DNA of 64,000 nt, from NCBI GenBank assembly GCA_022647765.1, contig JALCLH010000009.1:1-64000 (forward strand), read 5' to 3'. This DNA is from Acidipropionibacterium sp. (GTDB lineage Bacteria > Actinomycetota > Actinomycetes > Propionibacteriales > Propionibacteriaceae). This document shows, piece after piece, positions 61,397 through 64,000 of this stretch. Numbering within the stretch: position 1 is the first letter of the stretch; each line of letters begins with the position of its first letter. The notes under the pieces were generated by a model. The model was not told the origin of the DNA and did not search any database. It worked only from the letters and a program-made list of their open reading frames with translations. Position numbers and translations under genes: made by a program.

Positions 61397-62236
61397 ATGC
61401 GCATCACCCATCTCGGTACCGGAGCTGCCGAGCGGATACCTGCCGTGTTCTGCCGCGACGAGGTGTGCGCGCATGCGCGGGAGGTCGGCGGAAAGGATGT
61501 CCGCACGCAGGCTCAGGCGCTCATCGACGACACGATCCTGCTGGACTTCGGCGGGGACTCCTATCTCCATGTGCTGCGATACGGCCTCGATCTGTCTCGG
61601 ATCCCGGTGCTGTTGGTCACCCACTGGCACTCCGACCACTTCTACGGCGAGGATCTGGCCTATCGGCTGCCGGACTACGCCAATGAGATCGACGACCGCC
61701 TCGACGTCTACGGCACCCGAACCGTCGAGGAGTTCTTCCTCCGCGCGCTGCATCTGGAGGAGACCCGGGAGTCGCCGCGCCTGCGCTTCCACACGGTGGC
61801 GGCCGGGGATTCATTCACAGTTCTGGATGGGCGCTACCGGGTCCATGTCTTCGACGCCGCACACGGCCACCGCAACGGAGACTGCGTCTTCTACGGAATC
61901 GACGACGGTGAACGCTCCCTGCTGTACGCCCACGACACCGGCCCGTTCTCCCGCGCCTGTTGGCAGCAGATCGCCGACGCCGGCGGCCACTACGACTACG
62001 TCTCCCTGGATTGCACGGGCGGCGCCGCGCACACCGGGATGACCATGCACATGTCTTTCCCCCAGGACGCCGAGATCCGCGACCGGCTCATCGAACTGGG
62101 AGTGGCCGACGAGTGCACCGTCTTCGTCGCCAACCACTTCTCCCACAACTGCGGATTGACCCACGCCGAGCTGGAGAAGATCGCCGGCGGGATGGGGTTC
62201 GCGGTGTCCTACGACGGCATGTCGACCGAGTTCTGA
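61397..62236 (+). CDS. MBL-fold metal-dependent hydrolase
   Basis: A 279-residue metallo-beta-lactamase-fold protein. The metal motif HWHSDHFYGED (HxHxDH) is at about residues 76-86; further ligands lie in VFDAAHGHRNGDCVFYG and LYAHDTGPFS, and ANHFSHNCGLTHAELEKI near the end. It resembles PhnP/Lactamase_B_2-type phosphodiesterases, but the substrate is unknown. A Cys-containing loop at the start (VFCRDEVCAHAREVGGKDV) resembles the region that binds structural metal in some of these enzymes. ATG 61397 follows CAGGAGCGG. It is upstream of and probably co-transcribed with the MFS exporter (90 bases). Confidence 0.82.
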   Translation: MRITHLGTGAAERIPAVFCRDEVCAHAREVGGKDVRTQAQALIDDTILLDFGGDSYLHVLRYGLDLSRIPVLLVTHWHSDHFYGEDLAYRLPDYANEIDDRLDVYGTRTVEEFFLRALHLEETRESPRLRFHTVAAGDSFTVLDGRYRVHVFDAAHGHRNGDCVFYGIDDGERSLLYAHDTGPFSRACWQQIADAGGHYDYVSLDCTGGAAHTGMTMHMSFPQDAEIRDRLIELGVADECTVFVANHFSHNCGLTHAELEKIAGGMGFAVSYDGMSTEF

Positions 62237-62326
62237 GCCCCGAGTTCGACCCCCGGAGTAGCATCGCGTCGCCGCCGGACCCCGGCACCCTACGAAGACT
62301 CCGCGAAACAGGTAGACAGGTACTGC

Positions 62327-63835
62327 ATGACTGACAACCAGATGGCCGAGAACCAGAAGAAGCCGTGGCCATCGCTGTGGGCGATGCTCATCGGCTTCTT
62401 CATGATCCTCATCGACATGACCATCGTGTCGGTCGCCAATCCCTCGATCCAGCGCGGCCTCCACACCTCGACCACCGGTGTGCTGTGGGTGACCAGCGCC
62501 TATCTGCTCACCTGCGCCGTGCCGCTGCTGGTCACCGGCCGGCTGGGCGATCGCTTCGGGCCCAGGCGGGTCTTCCTGATCGGCCTGACCGTCTTCACCC
62601 TGGCCTCGCTGTGGTGCGGACTGTCCGAGCACCTTCCCGGCAGCGCGATCGGCAATCTCATCATCGCCCGGGCGGTCCAGGGACTGGGCGCGGGCATCAT
62701 GTCCCCACAGCCGATGGCGGTGCTCACCCGCACCTTCGCCAGAACCTCCCGCGGCGCGGCGATGGCCCTGTGGGGCGCCACCGCCGGCGTCGGGACGCTG
62801 GTCGGCCCGATCCTCGGCGGCGTCCTGGTCGACTCCCTGGGGTGGGAGTGGATCTTCTTCATCAATGTGCCGATCGGCGTCCTCGCGTTCATCCTGGTCA
62901 GCCGCCTGGTGCCGGATCTGGAACTCCACCCTCACAAATTCGACTGGCTGGGAGTCGGGCTGTCCGGCGTGGCGATGTTCCTGCTGGTGTTCAGCATCCA
63001 GGAGGGCAACTCCTATCAATGGAACGGCTGGGTGTGGGCGGGCATCGTCGCCGGCCTGGCCATCATGGGTCTGTTCGTCTGGTGGCAGTCGGTCAATCGC
63101 AACGAGCCGCTGCTGCCCCTCGAGCTCTTCCGCGACCGCAACTTCTCGCTCGCCAATGTCGCCATCGCCACCGTCGGCTTCTCCGTCACCTCGCTGTTCG
63201 TGCCGCTCATCTACTACTTCCAGCTCGTCCACTCCATGACGCCGACCGAGTCCGCGCTGATGAGCGCGCCCTCCTCGATCCTCGGCCTGGTGCTCGCCGC
63301 TCCGGCCGGACGCCTCACCGACCGGATGCACCCCGCCCTGCTGGCCGGGCCGGGAGTGCTGCTGATGTCGGCCGGCATCTGGATGTACTCCTGGATGCTC
63401 TCCCCCACCATCGGTTGGCCGTGGCTGCTGCTGCCCTCGTTCGTGATGGGGTTCGGCACCGCCTTCGTCTGGGGCCCGATCTCGGCCACCGCCAACCGCA
63501 ACCTCCCCCTTCACCAGGCGGGCGCGGGCTCCGGCGTCTACAACGCGACCCGGCAGCTGGGCACGGTGATCGGATCCGCCGCGGTGGCGGCGCTGATCTC
63601 CAATCGCATCACCGCGCATCTGTCGGGTCCGACCGGCGGCCACGGAGGCTCGGGGATGGGGGACGCCGCGGCCCTTCCGGAGTCCCTCAAGGCGCCGTTC
63701 ACCACGGCCATGGCCCAGACCATGATCCTTCCGGCAGCGGTTGTCCTGGTGGGCGCGGTCTGCGCGTTCTTCTTCCAGAAGCCCGGATTCATGACGCCGA
63801 GCGGGTCCGATCGCGCCACCGAGCATCAGAAATGA
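62327..63835 (+). CDS. MFS exporter, DHA2 (EmrB/QacA) family
   Basis: A 502-residue 14-helix proton-driven drug exporter. Signatures: 'FFMILIDMTIVSVANPSIQR' in TM1 (D-x-T-I-V), WVTSAYLLTCAVPLLVTGRL in TM2, GDRFGPRRVFLIG in loop 2-3, and motif C LWGATAGVGTLVGPILGGVL with VDSLGWEWIFFINVPIG in TM5-6. Substrate unknown. A perfect TetR-type palindrome lies about 100 bases downstream, before whatever gene follows. Confidence 0.9.
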   Translation: MTDNQMAENQKKPWPSLWAMLIGFFMILIDMTIVSVANPSIQRGLHTSTTGVLWVTSAYLLTCAVPLLVTGRLGDRFGPRRVFLIGLTVFTLASLWCGLSEHLPGSAIGNLIIARAVQGLGAGIMSPQPMAVLTRTFARTSRGAAMALWGATAGVGTLVGPILGGVLVDSLGWEWIFFINVPIGVLAFILVSRLVPDLELHPHKFDWLGVGLSGVAMFLLVFSIQEGNSYQWNGWVWAGIVAGLAIMGLFVWWQSVNRNEPLLPLELFRDRNFSLANVAIATVGFSVTSLFVPLIYYFQLVHSMTPTESALMSAPSSILGLVLAAPAGRLTDRMHPALLAGPGVLLMSAGIWMYSWMLSPTIGWPWLLLPSFVMGFGTAFVWGPISATANRNLPLHQAGAGSGVYNATRQLGTVIGSAAVAALISNRITAHLSGPTGGHGGSGMGDAAALPESLKAPFTTAMAQTMILPAAVVLVGAVCAFFFQKPGFMTPSGSDRATEHQK

Positions 63836-64000
63836 TCGATCGCATCCGCGCCCGATCCCGGACGAATCGCATCCGACAAGCATGAACACCGAGCACGCCG
63901 GCACCTCTCGAAAAATCGGGCGGCCGGCGCCCTCGTGAACGCCCGTTCACCGGCTATGCTCACCTTCAGGTTCGTGCATTTCTCCATTGCGCGAATCTGA
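63836..64000. other. Right edge, spacer after the MFS exporter
   Basis: No complete gene. The stretch contains a 16-bp palindrome and a TATGCT box (63955-63960) placed as a -10 element for a plus-strand gene that would start outside the window, possibly a TetR-type regulator of the exporter. Confidence 0.4.
63935..63950. promoter_or_regulatory. 16-bp palindrome, TetR-type operator candidate
   Basis: GTGAACG and CGTTCAC are perfect inverted halves around CC. The GAACG-N2-CGTTC form is common for TetR-family operators. It lies 5 bases upstream of a TATGCT -10-like box. Confidence 0.5.

Noticed and set aside
61811-63904. Minus-strand frame of 697 residues antisense to the MFS exporter
   Set aside because: High-GC shadow of the exporter; composition is Arg/Gly/His/Asp-rich with no family pattern, and the plus-strand exporter has clear motifs.

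Overview
This window is high-GC actinobacterial chromosome, most probably from the family Propionibacteriaceae (Acidipropionibacterium or Propionibacterium-like). The evidence is an anaerobic-type cobalamin operon with a cbiE-cbiG-cbiH gene fusion of the kind known from P. freudenreichii, a cobalamin riboswitch, an actinobacterial sepX/glp cell-division locus, an XPB helicase with its partner protein, and a DUF3027 gene. Species identity is inference.

Region by region: (1) 1-5.7 kb is the right end of an integrative conjugative element: an accessory gene with a broken frame, a VirD4/TraG-like coupling protein, SSB, two small element proteins and a serine integrase. The integrase frame runs without a stop into the antisense of a tRNA-Ala gene, the likely insertion site. 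(2) 5.8-13 kb carries sepX/glpR, an N-acetyltransferase and glp on the minus strand, then fthC, an FmdB/Ruc-like protein, a SAF-domain protein and mscL, then galU. The gene content resembles the mycobacterial mscL-fmdB-fthC-galU-moeA-rimJ neighbourhood. (3) 13.2-15.1 kb is a small island behind tRNA-Arg: one AlbA_2/Schlafen-like ATPase-HTH gene between two 47-bp direct repeats. (4) 15.1-34.3 kb is housekeeping: sugar transporter, thioredoxin, methyltransferase, DtxR regulator, nagA, serC, purine permease, DUF3027 and cold-shock proteins, nagB, XPB helicase and partner, CutC, CPBP protease. (5) 34.3-37.5 kb is rich in repeats and hairpins around a 13E12/DUF222-HNH gene. (6) 37.5-46 kb is cobalamin biosynthesis: a riboswitch-led operon cbiL-cbiF-cbiEGH-cbiX/sirC, and upstream cbiB-cobQ. 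(7) 46-53.7 kb has a two-component system divergent from an ABC exporter, a histidine phosphatase, a FolP2-type protein, a macro-domain protein and a VTT membrane protein. (8) 53.8-59.3 kb is a carbohydrate ABC operon headed by a ROK regulator joined in frame to a Gfo/Idh/MocA oxidoreductase. (9) 59.5-64 kb has L-serine dehydratase, a metallo-beta-lactamase-fold hydrolase and a 14-TM MFS exporter.

Two window-wide patterns stand out. First, at least 18 reading-frame breaks interrupt 14 otherwise ordinary genes, and almost all are repaired by deleting one base. This is either insertion-biased sequencing error or decay, and it affects the reading of glp, fthC, nagB, xpb, folP2 and others. Second, intergenic gaps contain several families of long inverted repeats, two of them in more than one copy far apart, which resemble REP/MITE-type elements.
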